Source of the DNA: Asterias rubens
Lineage: Eukaryota; Echinodermata; Asteroidea; Forcipulatida; Asteriidae
Reading direction: 5' to 3'
Assembly (NCBI RefSeq): GCF_902459465.1
Contig: NC_047073.1
Span: 5,394,001-5,458,000, forward strand
Length of the DNA stretch: 64,000 bases
In this document: in pieces, positions 33,096 to 46,066 of the stretch
Layout of the letters: every line of letters starts with the position of its first letter
Numbering within the stretch: position 1 is the stretch's first letter
Position numbers and translations under genes: made by a program
Notes under the pieces: generated by a model
Databases searched by the model: none
What the model saw: only the letters and a program-made list of their open reading frames with translations
What the model was told of the DNA's origin: nothing

Positions 33096-36000
33096 GGAGT
33101 CCAACACCCTTGTCCTGAAGCGCTGAGCAGAGCTCGGTCGACCAAGAGGGGGTCTCGCAGAGGATGGTGGGGATGGAATCAACTGCCGAGGGGGAGGCGA
33201 GGCTGGAGCCTTGGAGCTCCGAGGTAAAGTGCTTTTGGAAGATTGGTGATTCACACTGGATGTACTAATTCTAGACTTCGCAACTGATTTGTTTGAGGCA
33301 CCCTGTTGGCAAACAAAATAAGTAAAAACTCTAGCAATGCACACAAAAGGAATGGGGGACTTTGATGAGATCAAAAGGCATGACTGAAAATACGTGTACC
33401 ATGCTTGCATTCTATACTAAGTGTCTTAACCCAGGAAGGGGTCTGATTTTGTAGTGTACTGTTTGACAAAGAAATTATATGGAGACAGGCCCCTAACAGG
33501 TGTGAGTTGTCAGATGAAAAAGATGTTTTGTCTTTAAAGTTCTTCTTTAATGGAGCTTTCCTGATACTGCAATCCGAAAATGAACATGGCCTATCTTTGG
33601 AATGTTGTCTACTGAAATTAAATACAAATCAAGAAGGTTATTGATGAGTGGCAAAAAAGTTCTTTAGCAAAGTCAATGCATGCAAGATACAAACAATAAT
33701 TCATAGTACTATGATAAAAACTACACTGTTGGTACTTACTGTTTTGATGGTTGAAGTCCTCTGGGTGGATTTGTCGTCGCCCCCACTGCTAGGGCGCTTC
33801 CCGTTCTTCATCGCGGTGCTACCTTCTGAGGGTCTGACTCTCCCTCCAGGATGGGGAACCTTAAATGGACCCTGTCGGACCTTGCTGCTCGCTGAGGGTG
33901 GTGGGGATGGCCGTATATTTGTTGGGCTTCGTCCTGAAGGCAATAAAGGGCTTGGAAGTTTCCTGTTGGAGACACAGGGTGATGCAGGCAAAACAAATTA
34001 AAGACAGCAAAGTGTTCCAAGTAATTGCCCGTGCTGTTAAGACAGGGTATATTCTTTGTGCTACTGTCAAAGACCAGCATTCTTACTTGGTGAATCCCAA
34101 CAAACCTGTAAAAATTTGAGTTCAATTGGTCATCAAAGTTGTCATTCATAATTCACTGTCTGCTGTTCTTGTTAGCCAAGTGTGACATATTTGTACACTT
34201 TCGTCCAATCCAGTCTTTCCATACAGTTGTAAATAAAACATTCTGTTTACTGTACATGTACCTCAAAGGGAAGAATTTTATTGTATGTGTTATTGGCCAG
34301 CTTTTATGGAACGCCTCTTTTTGGCATGTGTATGGTCGAGCGGATAAGAGCCCTAGGCTCAAGCTCTGACATTTCTGTTCAGTAGTGTGGCTTTGAGTCT
34401 CGGTCGTGACACTTTTGTCCTTAACAAGACAATTAAACATTAATGCTGTGTCTTTCGGATTGGACGTAAAGCACTTTGTAAACCATGACATAGTATTTTG
34501 CAAAGGATTAGGTCTCATACTTCAACCTCAACAATACCTTACAGGAAAGTACTGCACGTTGAAGCGTCTTGAGCATCACTGAGTGATAGACATGAACACT
34601 ATTATAAGAAACAAATATTAATATTTTTTAAGTGTTATAATAGGTCTCTCAGTTACTTACTTTGTGGGGGACGATAGTACTGAAGACTTAGGCTTGATGG
34701 AATTTATTATGTTAATTGTGCCAAACGACGACACTTCTTCAAGTTGCTTCTCCAAGGCTTGCTTCTCAGCACGTAATTCTTTGGAGATAAAAAAAGGAGA
34801 GATCAAAAAATCAACAGCTCAACAGGTCAAGAAGTCCTTATTAATTTGCAGTTTCATACTTTGTCAACTCAGATTTTAGTAAAATTTGCATTGCATGGAT
34901 TTTAAATATTTATTGTGCATATTTTTGATTGGGACATTTTAGACCCGGGCTCATAAGTAGACTTTATTGGTCATAAGTTCTCTTCAAATCAATTTATCGG
35001 AAACATGCCTTTTCTCATAGAAGTTAAACTTGCATCGGGGATAATGAATATTAATTGATTTTACTTTTACACTGTGTGTAAGCACTGTGAACGCAGTACT
35101 CTCCCGAATTCTGTGAAAATCCCACCCGAGTATGTATGTGAATGTTTTTGTTCAACTACCTAACCCTTGGCAAAACCACCACAATTTTGGACCTATACAC
35201 AACTTTCTATTAAGTCAGATGTATAATATGTCACAGGCTTTAAAAAAAAAAGACAAAACAAAATCAGTGTTTTGTGGCCAGATCAATTTCCTGCCCTCAA
35301 GTTCAGGGAATTTTCTTAATCGTCACCTTGAAGAGATGGTTCTTGTGGGTGGATGGCCATTCTAGACTGCCCTCTATAGTCTGATTCATCCTCAAGACAA
35401 GTTTGCAAGAAACTGATGTCACGTAGGAGTTGGCTGACCTCTTCCTCAAGGGCACTCCTAAAGTAAAAAAAAGGGAAACTAATCTCTTTGAAAAAAAAAA
35501 AGTCATAGACAGAATCAAAGGCACTCCACAGATTTTACTTTGCTTGACTCGTCCCAATCCTGTGATTTTAAATATCATAAACGCAAAGAATTTTTCTGTG
35601 GACATTTGTATTAATTTATTTATTTACCATGAAAATAAACTTGCTAAATAGCATTGAACACATAATATAAAACATTGTTTTAACCCACAAATTATAATTC
35701 TAAAAAAAAGCTTCATGCCAGGCATCTCAAATCATCACAAGGATATTTTTCGTCCATGATTTAGTTGCCACTTTGATGACCGATTGAGCTCAAATTTTCA
35801 CAGGCATGTTTACAATAATGTTGGGATACACCAAGTAAAACTGGTCTTTGACAATTACTAAAGGTATACCCTGCCTTCAGATCCCAGGTCAAAATTCCAG
35901 TTGAACCTAGTTAACTGGGGTCAACTGGTTCAACTGGATAGTGATCAAACTCGTCCATTTTCCATATTAACCAACTGGTTTGGACTAGGTTTAACTGTGT

Positions 36001-39000
36001 TCAACTAGGTTGAAATTATAAACCAGTTGGTCTCTGTCCATTTTCCATATTAAACCAACTGGTTTTAACTGTGTTTAACTAGTTTATCAACTGGTTTCAA
36101 CTAGTTCCAGTTAAACAGTTAAACCCAGTTTAACTAGGTTCAACTGGAATTTCGACCTGGGATTACTTTTCTGTTTATCAAAAACTTTGTTTAAAAGAGG
36201 TTCATGCAAAATGTATTGTTTTGTTAACATTGTCTTAGCGTCGCAAAGATTGATTTGGCACGTTACAAATTCCTAGGTTATTAGTTTTATGTACCTCAGT
36301 TCTTGTACAACTTCATCAATTTTCAACACATTAAGTTGATCCTTCACTGAATCCACTCTGTCACTCATTGTTGATGTCGCTGATAACCTGTTGAAAGATA
36401 TTAGAATAAAGAAGCAGCTTTTAAGTCTGCATTTAAAGGGAAGGTATCGGTTTGGTAATCACTCTTGAAAATAATGGCAACAACAATATTTTGTCACAAG
36501 CCTACATGTACGGCAGCTTTCGGTAGTTTAAGCAACGAACAGTGACTTCTATAAAGTTTATACTGAGCCGTGTAGTGTGTGTCCTGTACGACTTTCAGGC
36601 CATTGAGTTTAAACTTACTCATCCCCGTCACTAGAGGGCGTCATTCTCATTGGTGTATCCCGTCCATCCCTTGAACTCATGGCTGTAGAGGGCCTTCTCA
36701 AACTGCCCGCAGAGCTACAGTCTTTAATGACAAAAGAAAACAACGATGGTCTTAAATCACTGCATGACAACATAGACTTGCACCACCAAAACTGTTACTA
36801 CATGTAGCTGACAGTGTACCTTTTTTATATATTTTGTTAGTGAGCATGATCCTTTCCAAATGGACTTAAAGGCAGATAACACTATTGGTAATTACTCAAA
36901 ATAATTATCAGCCTAAAACCTCACTTGGTACGAGTAATGGGGAGAGGTTGATAGTATAAAACATTGTGAGAAACTGCTCCCTCTGAAGTGCCGTAGTTTT
37001 CGAGAAAGAAGTAATTTTCCACGAATTTTATTTCGAGATCTCAAGTTAAGAACTTGAGGTCTCGAAATCAAGCATCTGAAGAAAACACAACTTCGTGTGA
37101 CAAGGGTGTTTTTTCTTTCATGGTTATCTCGCAACTCCGATGACCAATTGAGCTCAAATGTTCACAGGTTTGTTATTTTATGCATATGTTGAGATATACA
37201 CCAAGTGAGAAGACTGGTCTTTGAAAATTACCAATAGTTTCCAATGTCTTTAACCAAGGGACTTGTCAAGCCATCTGTGAGCCATCTGTCCAATACATGA
37301 TTGGATTGGCTATAGAGACTTATTAATTACAATCAATTACTATTGATCCTGTTGGAATTCTTACAGAGGTGGTCACTGATGTAGATTCCTATAGTCAAAG
37401 AATCAATCATGGGTTATTTAAAATTGTCCATGCTACATGTGCTGTATTTGGGATGGCCTAAATGGACTCTGAATTTTTGTGATTATTAATTTGTTTTACA
37501 TGAGTACCATTTGGTCTATAGACAATATTCTGATGGCATCATAAGCAAGGTTAGGAGAATCTACCAACTGACGAGTCAATATTTCCTAGCATTGGCCAGG
37601 ATATTGTGTCTCCCTAAAAGTACAGGATTGGATGATGCAAATCAGGACAGTGTGTAAGGGAAGTTGTGACCTGTTGTGATAATACTTATGAAGGACTTGT
37701 ACAAGTCTACACTCATGTTTGTTTAGGTCAAGATATATATGGTATTCGACAACTACCAATGTTGTCCACATGCATTAAAATGTTTGGCGCTAAAAAACTT
37801 CCGGTTTGAAGCCTACATCAGCTTTCAAAAGTATTACAGCATAAATTCAGAACGTTTTACCATGGTTTTACTACGAAGTAATGTGGTTATGTATGTTGTA
37901 ATAGTTACAAGGTTGGGGACTTGTTGTTATAAGTTGAACACAATGGTTTATTGAGTAACTGGTTGTGTGACATCCACCGGGCTTACTAGCATTATATGGA
38001 TAAACATGAGTGTAGACTTGTACAAGTCCTTCGTAAGTATTATCACAACAGTGACCCAGTGTACCTACCTCTAGGACTATCATCGAGAGCATACTCTAGA
38101 ATATCATTACTGCTTTGCCTGGACAGACTCAGTCCGGAATCTCTGTTGTAAATACACACACAAAAAATTGTTGACATAAAGCTACAGATATCTCCCCCAA
38201 AAAATACAAACTACAAAAATGTTTGATTAACGATGCCTTCTCACAAAGCAAGTTTTCAAGTGTTGCCCTATTGGAAAGAAACGGTGTAATTTTGTCGCCT
38301 CAGTGCTAAAAGTTCTTGCATTTTTATATTCCTAATTATCAAAAGTTTATTTCCAAAAAAATGATTCAAAATCGACAAATACAAGTTTCTGTTTGACAAA
38401 CAAGTACGAGCTGGTTTCAGGTTGTAAACCATGTAAACCTCATCTGTCGAGTTTTGATAGAAACCAAGTTGCCCTGAGCCAGTGGCTAAGCACAACAAAA
38501 CTACATGTACGCTTACCAGAATAAGGTTACCAACCAAACTTCTATGATTTTTTTCTGCTTAATAGACGACTGTTAAACAATATTTTCTGCTTTAAAGCTC
38601 CTTATGAAATCGGGCCCTGGTCTTCCAACATCTGCTACTTTTTCTTTACAATCCATGTCTTCAATATACATGAAGAGCTAACCTTCCACTCTCCTTTGCT
38701 CGTTCCTTAAGACTCTCAACAAGAATTCTGATCTGGCCTTTAAGACTCTTCCTGAGGAGTGGCGGTTCAGGGAGTACCGGGACGGATGGTGCTAGCGACT
38801 CTGTCTCTTGTCTATACTCACTCCAGATGTCAAGCAACGCTTCAACCTGAAACATAAAGACTCAGGTTTTGTTTTTTCACTTACAATAAATAAAGCCATG
38901 ACATTTGGCCTTGGTCTATGCTTCAAACGTTCTTTGTCAAGGAAAAACCCTGTCTTGACACTATTATTGCTTAGTCCTGCGGATAAGACATAAATACCCT

Positions 39001-39673
39001 ATGTAGATACGGCACATTGCAGATTTTTTTCCTGCACGGAAATAACCACCCAAGATTTGCGGCAATAACTAAAACAAATTCCACCATTTCAAATGAAATC
39101 TTCACAGGTTATTTTGAAGGTATTATTCTACATCAAACAAACAGTGGGTTAAGTAGGATTTGAAACTTTGCATGGTGGAAGTAAGATATAGAAAAGTTTG
39201 CGGTAACACCATGTAATAACAATCTCTAAATGAGTTGGGGTGGTTCTGAAAAGAACCGTTGGATTAACTCGACGTTTCTATCAGTATGCTCTGATCGTCT
39301 TCTGGAGAATGCTGGACTAAACAGTGGGTTACTATACAATCACTTTGGTGTTCACCTTTTGGTGTTCCCGACATAGTTGCATAGCTTGAATAAAAGTCTG
39401 TTTAGCAATTCAACTGCAATACTCTGGAGGAGGATTCTGCGCAAAAGATGTTCGATGAATTATTTTAAGTCTCCTAGAACTATTTCTACATTTTACCTCA
39501 TTACGAAGTTCAAGACTCTGTTCTACCATGGAGTTTCCAAGAATGTCTCGGATTTCTTGCTGCTCTCCTGGAGCAACGTTCTCCTCTACCAGCCTCCAGA
39601 GGGCTTCAGGTGGTGTGTAAGCCTCCATGACGAATGGTGGTGTCATTGCCATGGCATCTAGGTCAAAGTGCAT
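33078..39673 (-). CDS. CCDC24: Coiled-coil domain-containing protein 24 (CCDC24)
   Basis: Model: complement(33078..33302, 33740..33962, 34661..34778, 35327..35457, 36295..36387, 36619..36714, 38065..38142, 38683..38846, 39497..39673), 375 residues against about 307 in human. I recognise the N-terminus (LWRLVEENV and SLELRNEV), the middle block VKDQLNVLKIDEVVQEL, and a coiled coil from ALEEEVSQLL through ELRAEKQALEKQLEE. The C-terminus is Ser/Pro/Arg-rich and probably disordered. Every junction has GT/AG ends and the phases run through without a stop. The exon 3 donor was set at GGTAG|GTACAC because the neighbouring AGAG|GTAGGT would put a stop in exon 4. Molecular function is not established to my knowledge. 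The last residues and the stop codon derive from the tRNA-like repeat array. Start chosen: ATG 39673, the first in frame; no upstream in-frame evidence was checked beyond it. Confidence 0.88.
34055..34150. repeat. Fragment of MITE family A in CCDC24 intron 7
   Basis: TGTCAAAGACCAGCATTCTTACTTGG and TGAGTTCAATTGGTCATCAAAGTT blocks remain, with no termini. Confidence 0.6.
34312..34625 (+). repeat. tRNA-derived SINE in CCDC24 intron 7
   Basis: The head has TGGTCGAGCGGATAAGAG (A box of a class II tRNA type) and a diverged B box near GAGTCTCGG, followed by GTCGTGACACTTTTGTCC. The tail GCATCACTGAGTGATAGACATGAAC recurs in diverged form near 52557 and 59282. Confidence 0.7.
35762..35876. repeat. Fragment of MITE family A in CCDC24 intron 5
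   Basis: It keeps GATGACCGATTGAGCTCAAA, CACCAAGTAAAACTGGTCTTTG and a decayed end GTATACCCTGCCTTCA. Confidence 0.55.
35879..36165. repeat. Fold-back element built from AACTGGTT/AACTAGTT words, CCDC24 intron 5
   Basis: The ends are ATCCCAGGTCAAAATTCCAG and CTGGAATTTCGACCTGGGAT. Nearly all of the interior consists of AACTGGTT, AACTAGTT and their complements, with two copies of TCCATTTTCCATATTAA. No coding capacity. Confidence 0.8.
36867..37254. repeat. TTAA MITE family A in CCDC24 intron 3
   Basis: TTAAAGGCAGATAACACTATT and AATAGTTTCCAATGTCTTTAA at the ends, with central palindrome GAGATCTCAAGTTAAGAACTTGAGGTCTC in part. Confidence 0.85.
37671..38051. repeat. Fold-back element adjacent to the CCDC24 exon 3 donor
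   Basis: The left arm 37671-37720 (CTGTTGTGATAATACTTATG, then ACTTGTACAAGTCTACACTC) is mirrored by the right arm 38002-38051. The right arm ends about 14 bp from the exon boundary at 38065. Confidence 0.75.
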
Positions 39674-41605
39674 GTAGTGCCATAGCGTACGGTGATTGTC
39701 ATCAGTGGAGCATCAAGCAGACTCTCTGTGCATTGCACTTGTTTATTATTGTCCAAACTGAAATAATGTGAAAAAGAGATCAATGCTGAGATGTAGCTTA
39801 AAAAGGGCCATTCCAGCATCATTTTTCCTAGGTACAGTACTGCATCTCCTTGGAACTCCTTGCCTGGTGCATGTTTCCCTCCATCCTACAATACAATTTA
39901 GAGTAGACTGAAAGAGGAATATCAATTCCTACTTTCAGCTCCACTGGATTATTTTCATCATAATATTCTTCTTTTCAAGCCCCTTTTTGTTTGGGGGTAA
40001 ACTTGCATCAAACAACTAAAAGGAAAAACAAAGAAAGTAGTAAAACTTGCTAATATTTTATTTACTCCTATGCGATGCGGCAGAAAAACAACAGTGAGTA
40101 CCGAGCAGAAAATGGCATTTTTTTTATTTATTTCACTCAACAAAAAGGAAATACAAGCATTATGAATGTATATTTAGTATGTTGGGAAAGTTTTGGTAGT
40201 GTAGTACAAAAGAAACTTCAGTTATTGGTGGTACTCGGTCATGAAACTTTCACCTATCAACGCTGATTTTAAAAACGTAAAGCATTAATAAGGAGGCCCA
40301 AAATATTATTAGACCCCTATAAAGGCTCACACAGGGGAGCCTTATACTAGTTTCTATTAGTAGGATGGGGGGATCACTTATCACAACTGATTTTTCACTT
40401 AGCTTTTTAAGGTTTAGTTTAAAATAAAAGAAGTTTTTAAAATATTTGTTTGTCTTTTAAACTGTTGGCGTTGCTAGAAAACACGAATGAAAAAAATATC
40501 GTCAATTTTTTCTAAAGATTATCCCAACAAGAAACTTTCCTTTTTGCATTTAAAATTATAATCACAGAACCCAGAGTCGCTGAAAAATGCCTTGTTGCTT
40601 GCTATACTGTGTAGTGTGTACTTACAGTTAATAACTGTACCGTAACCTAGTCCCCTACTCCCTATTTTTGTAGTCCAGCCAGCGCTGCTAAAAATGCCTA
40701 TCTATAAATTACATATCATTTTTTATAACGAACTAGCCTACATAAACGGGTACTTCTAGAACTACGATGTTCGTTCCGCTATCGTCTGAACGTGGACACG
40801 ATTGCGGAACGAAACTCATAGGCGTACTCTTAGGCTAGAAGTAATAAACGGGCGTACATTCACATGTATAAATCAATACGGTCGAAACGTCAGTCTACAA
40901 AATATGAGATTCAGAATATTTAATTAATAACTTCAAGTTCAATTCAAGATTAAAGCCTAAACTGTAAACAATGTGCAGAACCAAACTGACCTTGAGTAGA
41001 TTTGCTTGTACAGCTCTTAATACATACTAATCACACTCGACTAATAATTATTACTGGCAGCTTAGATTGGAAGTCAATACTTACCTGAAAATTTGACAGT
41101 AAAAACGAGACCGAAATTACCTCAAAATTTGTGTACATTGACGACGAGTTGAATGATTAGCTAGTTCACCGGTACATGTCACTGTATACTTTACATTAAA
41201 CGACGGTCAGGTCTTAGACTTTAGTTAACCTTAAATCCACAGCTGCTCAAAATCCACAGCCAATTACGTAAACTTGAATAGGGGAGTGAGATTGCTGTGC
41301 GACCGAAGTTGCAAAAACATCAACACACACTCAACTCAGCATCAGACGAATGGACGAACACATGCTACAATCAGCAATCACATCACAAAGTATAAACTAA
41401 ACTTTGTTCAAAGTAAAATATTGATGTGCAAACTGGTAACTCTTTACTGGTTTACTGTCGTCGTCAGTAGTGCACTGTAATTGTAAGTATATTAAATTTT
41501 AATGTGTACAAGTTACAGCATCCATATAGGCATGGAATTGGCATCCTGCCATCTGGACCCAATTTCTTAACCAGAGAGCTGCTAGGCACGAAATGTAGCA
41601 TGATA
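39674..41605. other. CCDC24 upstream region
   Basis: It should include the CCDC24 promoter and any 5' UTR exon. I see no TATA box or initiator I would defend and no further gene. Confidence 0.4.
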
Positions 41606-41793
41606 ACAACAGGGATTACCAACCAAATTTCCATGTGATTTTCAAGATAAGCAAACAACAGCTGATTACTAGTGACAAGCAATATGCAACAAATGGAAAT
41701 TCGGTTGGTATAAATCCTGTTTTTATCAACAAAGAATAAATTTCATGCTAAGCAAATTTGTCTGCTTAGCAGCTCTATGAAATAGACCTTATG
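41606..41793. repeat. MITE family F copy
   Basis: Inverted ATTACCAACCAAATTTCCAT and AAATTCGGTTGGTATAAATCC, then TTAGCAGCTCTATGAAAT at the right, as in 18054-18296. The left terminal GGGCCC end is decayed. Confidence 0.7.
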
Positions 41794-42113
41794 ATATGCA
41801 TTGATGTAGAATGAGCATATACACATCTATTGTATATTGTCATACCGCCCTCTTGTGACTAGTATTGGTTAGGTGTCACATATAAACACTTGGTGTAAGT
41901 GGCCATCTTGGATTTAGTCTTGATACAATAAACATCGTACTCGTACTCTCAGTCAGAGTCTCTTGCCTATTATTACAATTGATGCATCCAGCCGCCATCT
42001 TTGAGGTCAAACGGTGACGAAACAATCGAAACGCACATAGATTGGCCAATGAACAACCTCCTTTTGACCTCAATGCGGGGGCGCCGTACTGAAATGACGT
42101 CATGTGCATAAGG

Positions 42114-42252
42114 TCTAGGAAAAGTTTCCGTATGGCGCCACCACTTTTTCATTCGAAATAAAATAATATAGTATCTAATTTACCTGATTGATATATCCCT
42201 TTTTGTAAAAATTAGTGAAAAAGTGGTGGCGCCATACGGAAAGTTATCCAAG
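42114..42252. repeat. Fold-back MITE
   Basis: TCCGTATGGCGCCACCACTT at the left is exactly mirrored by AAGTGGTGGCGCCATACGGA at the right, around an AT-rich centre. Confidence 0.85.
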
Positions 42253-43103
42253 GTCTATTGGGCCAAGCTCTGCCAGTCTGCTGCTGATTGGGGTATAATT
42301 TGTTTAGCCATCAAATTTTTCCAATTAATAATACAGATTCCCATTGCAAGTGCCCGTTGTAAAATGAAAATGGCCTAGCTACTCTCTGATACTCATACTC
42401 ATAGATGAAACTCCAGGTTTTTTTTCCTGGCCTCAGTTTTGCGAAATAATACGATGTTTGTGCTTTATAACAGTGAGCATTTTTGTTTGCAATTGATTGA
42501 TGTTAATTGACAAAGAAATGTTTTTTATTATTGATTGTGTTTTATTTATTTGAAATTTTTTGAAATATTTATGTGTTTACTTTTGTTTTGTTTGTATTTA
42601 TTAGTCCTTTGATTCATTTGATTGACATTTTTTTAAAGGCCAATATTCCCAATAACAATTTAATATTATATGATACACATATTATTTACTAATAGGCCCT
42701 GATTATGGAAAAACACTAGATTTTAAAATAACTTTATCGTCCACAGCTGCAGGGTTCCGCTCTTGCTATCAATGGAGGGTATTTCCTTTCTCCCCCAGTT
42801 GCGATAATTGTAACGCCAGGAGGATGGTTACGTTAAATTATTGCAAACTACCTTCCTCAATGCTTTATTAAAACAATCAACATGCGCAGCATTTCAAATG
42901 CAACCCTTTTTTTTTTCATCCTAAAAAGTAAAAAAATATGTTTCATATTTTAATGAAGACTATTTTTATTTTATTCAGGTTGACTAGAGAAACAATGCTC
43001 CGATGTACATGTACCTTATGTATGTACATGCACCTTAGGTTATCGTGGGGTGCGCTCAAGCTGTTGTAACCAATCTTACCTGTTTCAGTTGAATTATCAT
43101 GGG
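42253..43103. other. CCDC24/EIF2B3 intergenic AT-rich DNA
   Basis: No gene or clear repeat was recognised. Confidence 0.45.
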
Positions 43104-46066
43104 TTAAAGCCATTATACACTTTCGGTAAACAGTATTGTCCTAGTCCCACACTTCGTGTATCACAACTTATCTATAAAATAACAAACCTGTGAAAATTTA
43201 GGCTCAATCGGTCATCGGAGTCGGGAGAAAATAACGGGAAAACCCACTCTTGTTTCTGCGCGTTTCACCGCGTCATGACATGTGTTTAGAATAAACATAA
43301 AACGAATTCTCGCTAGCGAGAATTGATATTGTTTTAATGTTTTCTCAAAAAGTAAAGCATTTCATGGAACAGTATTTCAAGAGAAGTCTTTCACCATTCA
43401 CCTTCTGGGCAATTCCATGAAGAAGTGGACATGACCTCAAAATTTAGAATTGTGTTTTTTAAGTAAAAATTGGGCTTGTATGGTAGGATATACATAAAAA
43501 AAAATGTTTTGTGCCAACAATGTTTTATCATGAAATTATGTGTAAAAAAGTTGTGCAACTTCAATTTACTACTGAATGGGGAAGATTACATGGTATCAAA
43601 TCAATCTAGTCATATTTATTCATTGATTCGACCTACACTTGGCTGCAATCGTCAAAATGTGTGTTTGTGATAGATTCAGACCATCAATCTGTGAAGCTTG
43701 TACCCCATTAAAGCCTATGTAACGTAACTAACCAAAACTTCCGATTGTTTCCGCCTCTAGAGAAGGCAATCAATTAAAATGTTTATATCTTGAATTTTCC
43801 TACTTGGTGCAATCCTTAGTTAAAATAAGGAAAGACAAATCATTAAAATTGTACCATGTGGAAAATAGAAGCAGTCAAAAACTGTAACGTAACTAACTAT
43901 GTAACGTAACTAACCTGAGTGTAACGTAACTAACCGACATAAAGACTATTAAGATGCTGCTAAGTTGACACAAGCATAAGTTTTCAGCCATGTTGTAAAG
44001 TTTAAACAAGTTAGGGCAGTATGATACTATTCTTTGACCCACAATTCAACTTCTAGCATGTTTTGTTTGCCATGTGCCTCATTTTGTGTGTATGCATATT
44101 ATGTATGCAAGATCCATGCGCAACACACCTGTCCTACAAGTTCATCTTCTTCAACTTTTGTGGTGAATTTTTTGGGGTAAGTTTGATGACAATAAAGTGA
44201 CATGGTGTAATCCATATGAATTTTATTTTAAAGGGTTATCTTAAAGTTGTATTTCTCTTCTATATACTAAATTAATGAGAGTTTGTGTACAAGTGCTGCA
44301 TGTATAATTCTAACATTGTTCATCAGGTACATTGTGTAGTTATAGAAATTGCAATTTTCAAAAAAGTTGATTGACTATGTTCCTTATTTTATGTCCATAG
44401 ATCAAACAGGCCATTGTCTAACAAGGAAAAGCAACAGCAACACTAAGAAAAGATAAAGGCAGCTAGTCACTCCGAAAAATACGAGGAGAAAAAGGCAGTG
44501 GCCGTCAAGACATTTTGTGACATAAGAAACAGCAAGAGAGTTTGCTGTCTAATCGTCAACAATATCAGCTTGTGTGTAAGGGGGAAGTAAACTCATATAT
44601 TTATAAGCTTTTTGCCCTGTGCAAACAGACCATGGGATGTGAATAGTGTGACCAAAAAAAAAAAAAAAAACATTTTGATGTGCATCTCATCGAGATATTG
44701 TTTAGGACAAAGCACAAAAATAGTAGGACCGGAACGTGTTCAAAAGGTTGAATATTATAATAAGTCTTCCTTTGTACATGGAGAATCAAAGGCTTTAGTT
44801 CTTAATTAGGGAGGGGGTACATGTATGTAGTAGAAGGGCAAAGAGGAACTGGTGTTGGTAGGCCGGGGTGGGGTTTGGAAAGGAGGGAGGGTGTGATGAA
44901 GAGAGAGAGACTGCCCATTTAAGCGTTTAGCTGAAAAGCATTGTGGAGCGGGATAGCTGTACTTCAAGAGCAGCACAAGATTGAAATTCACTGGACTTTC
45001 TTCTGCACCTCCCATGGCAAAGGTCATGTGGATGGCATGTGAGGGGCAGTGAAACATCTTATGTAAAATGGCCCACTCAAAATGTTTGTACATGTATCTT
45101 CTATACGAGGGACAAAATGATTTTCAAGCTAGATGTGCCAGAAAATGTCAACACTCGCGAGCATTTCAAAATTTCTGTTGAACTTTAAGATTAGTGTACA
45201 TGACCAAGAGTCAAGACAAGGAACTCATTCAACATCCTTTCTATTGTTTTGTTTTCCTTGGTATCTATGTAAGAGAGAAATTCACTTGGTTTATTGTGAC
45301 TTTAAAATACTGCATGGCTTATGAATGTAAAGGAACAAGTTTATATGTTACAGACATAAACATTTTGTAATATATGTGACACGGGTTAATGATATGGCGA
45401 GGTAATGGCTTTTTTTACTTGTTTGCAATTCTATTACAAAATATTACTTTATTCCATTGTTTTTGCTTAATTGATTTGTATATAGTGTAGTATTGCATAC
45501 TAGTTACTAATATAGACCAGATAAGAGCTGTGAGTGAAGTACAAAGGGTGTATCACAAATAATATTAGTCACGGACAAAGTGTAACGTAACTAACTGTAA
45601 CGTAACTAACCATGATTTTGGGGCAATGCCTGGAACTGATAAGAGTTATTTAATTTTTGTCCCTACAAAAACACTTGCTAGTACCCTTGTAGTTATAGAA
45701 ATAGTACATTTTTTTTCAGCTGTACCCTGTTTGAGGAAACTTTTAGTTCAAAGACATGCAATTCTTTTCCATGTCCCTTTTTTGTAACGTAACTAACCAA
45801 AATTAAACTGATCATAACAACCGAATAAATGTGTCTAGAAGTTTGTAATTTTTTTGTATATTAGGTCTAGCCAAGATGTAGCCATGGTACAAAAATGGAG
45901 ACTTGATAGGCTTTCATGTTAATATTGGAGACCACAGAGCTTTGCTAAGCAGCTAAAAGTGTAATCAAACTAACCATGGAATTGCCCTTCTGTAAACCCT
46001 GTAAACTATTTGTAAATCTGTAAACTTTTATTATTTTTCTGTACCGAAAGTGTATAATGGCTTTAA
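43104..46066. repeat. TTAA MITE family D split by a 2.58-kb insertion
   Basis: TTAAAGCCATTATACACTTTC at 43104 and GAAAGTGTATAATGGCTTTAA ending at 46066 are the outer ends. The halves 43104-43406 and 45988-46066 together align with the reverse complement of 27170-27543, with the central palindrome TCTCGCTAGCGAGA. Confidence 0.85.
43407..45987. mobile_element. 2.58-kb terminal-inverted-repeat element with a repeated 14-mer
   Basis: It begins GGGCAATTCCATG and ends CATGGAATTGCCC; TTCT flanks both sides (43403-43406 and 45988-45991) while the uninterrupted family D copy has one TTCT, so this is a target duplication. The 14-mer GTAACGTAACTAAC occurs at 43719, 43884, 43901, 43921, 45582, 45597 and 45784, clustered toward both ends, plus a degenerate copy at 45960. 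Such subterminal arrays often bind transposases. I find no complete transposase; the segment 44400-44600 has a short basic frame (EKYEEKKAVAVK) that may be a remnant. Superfamily not assigned. Confidence 0.8.

Noticed and set aside
37739..37954. 71-codon plus-strand frame inside a CCDC24 intron
   Set aside because: It lies between the arms of a fold-back element and has no recognisable domain.
43960..45580. Protein gene inside the 2.58-kb element
   Set aside because: Only short frames; the best basic stretch is about 30 residues, with stops on either side and no recognisable domain.
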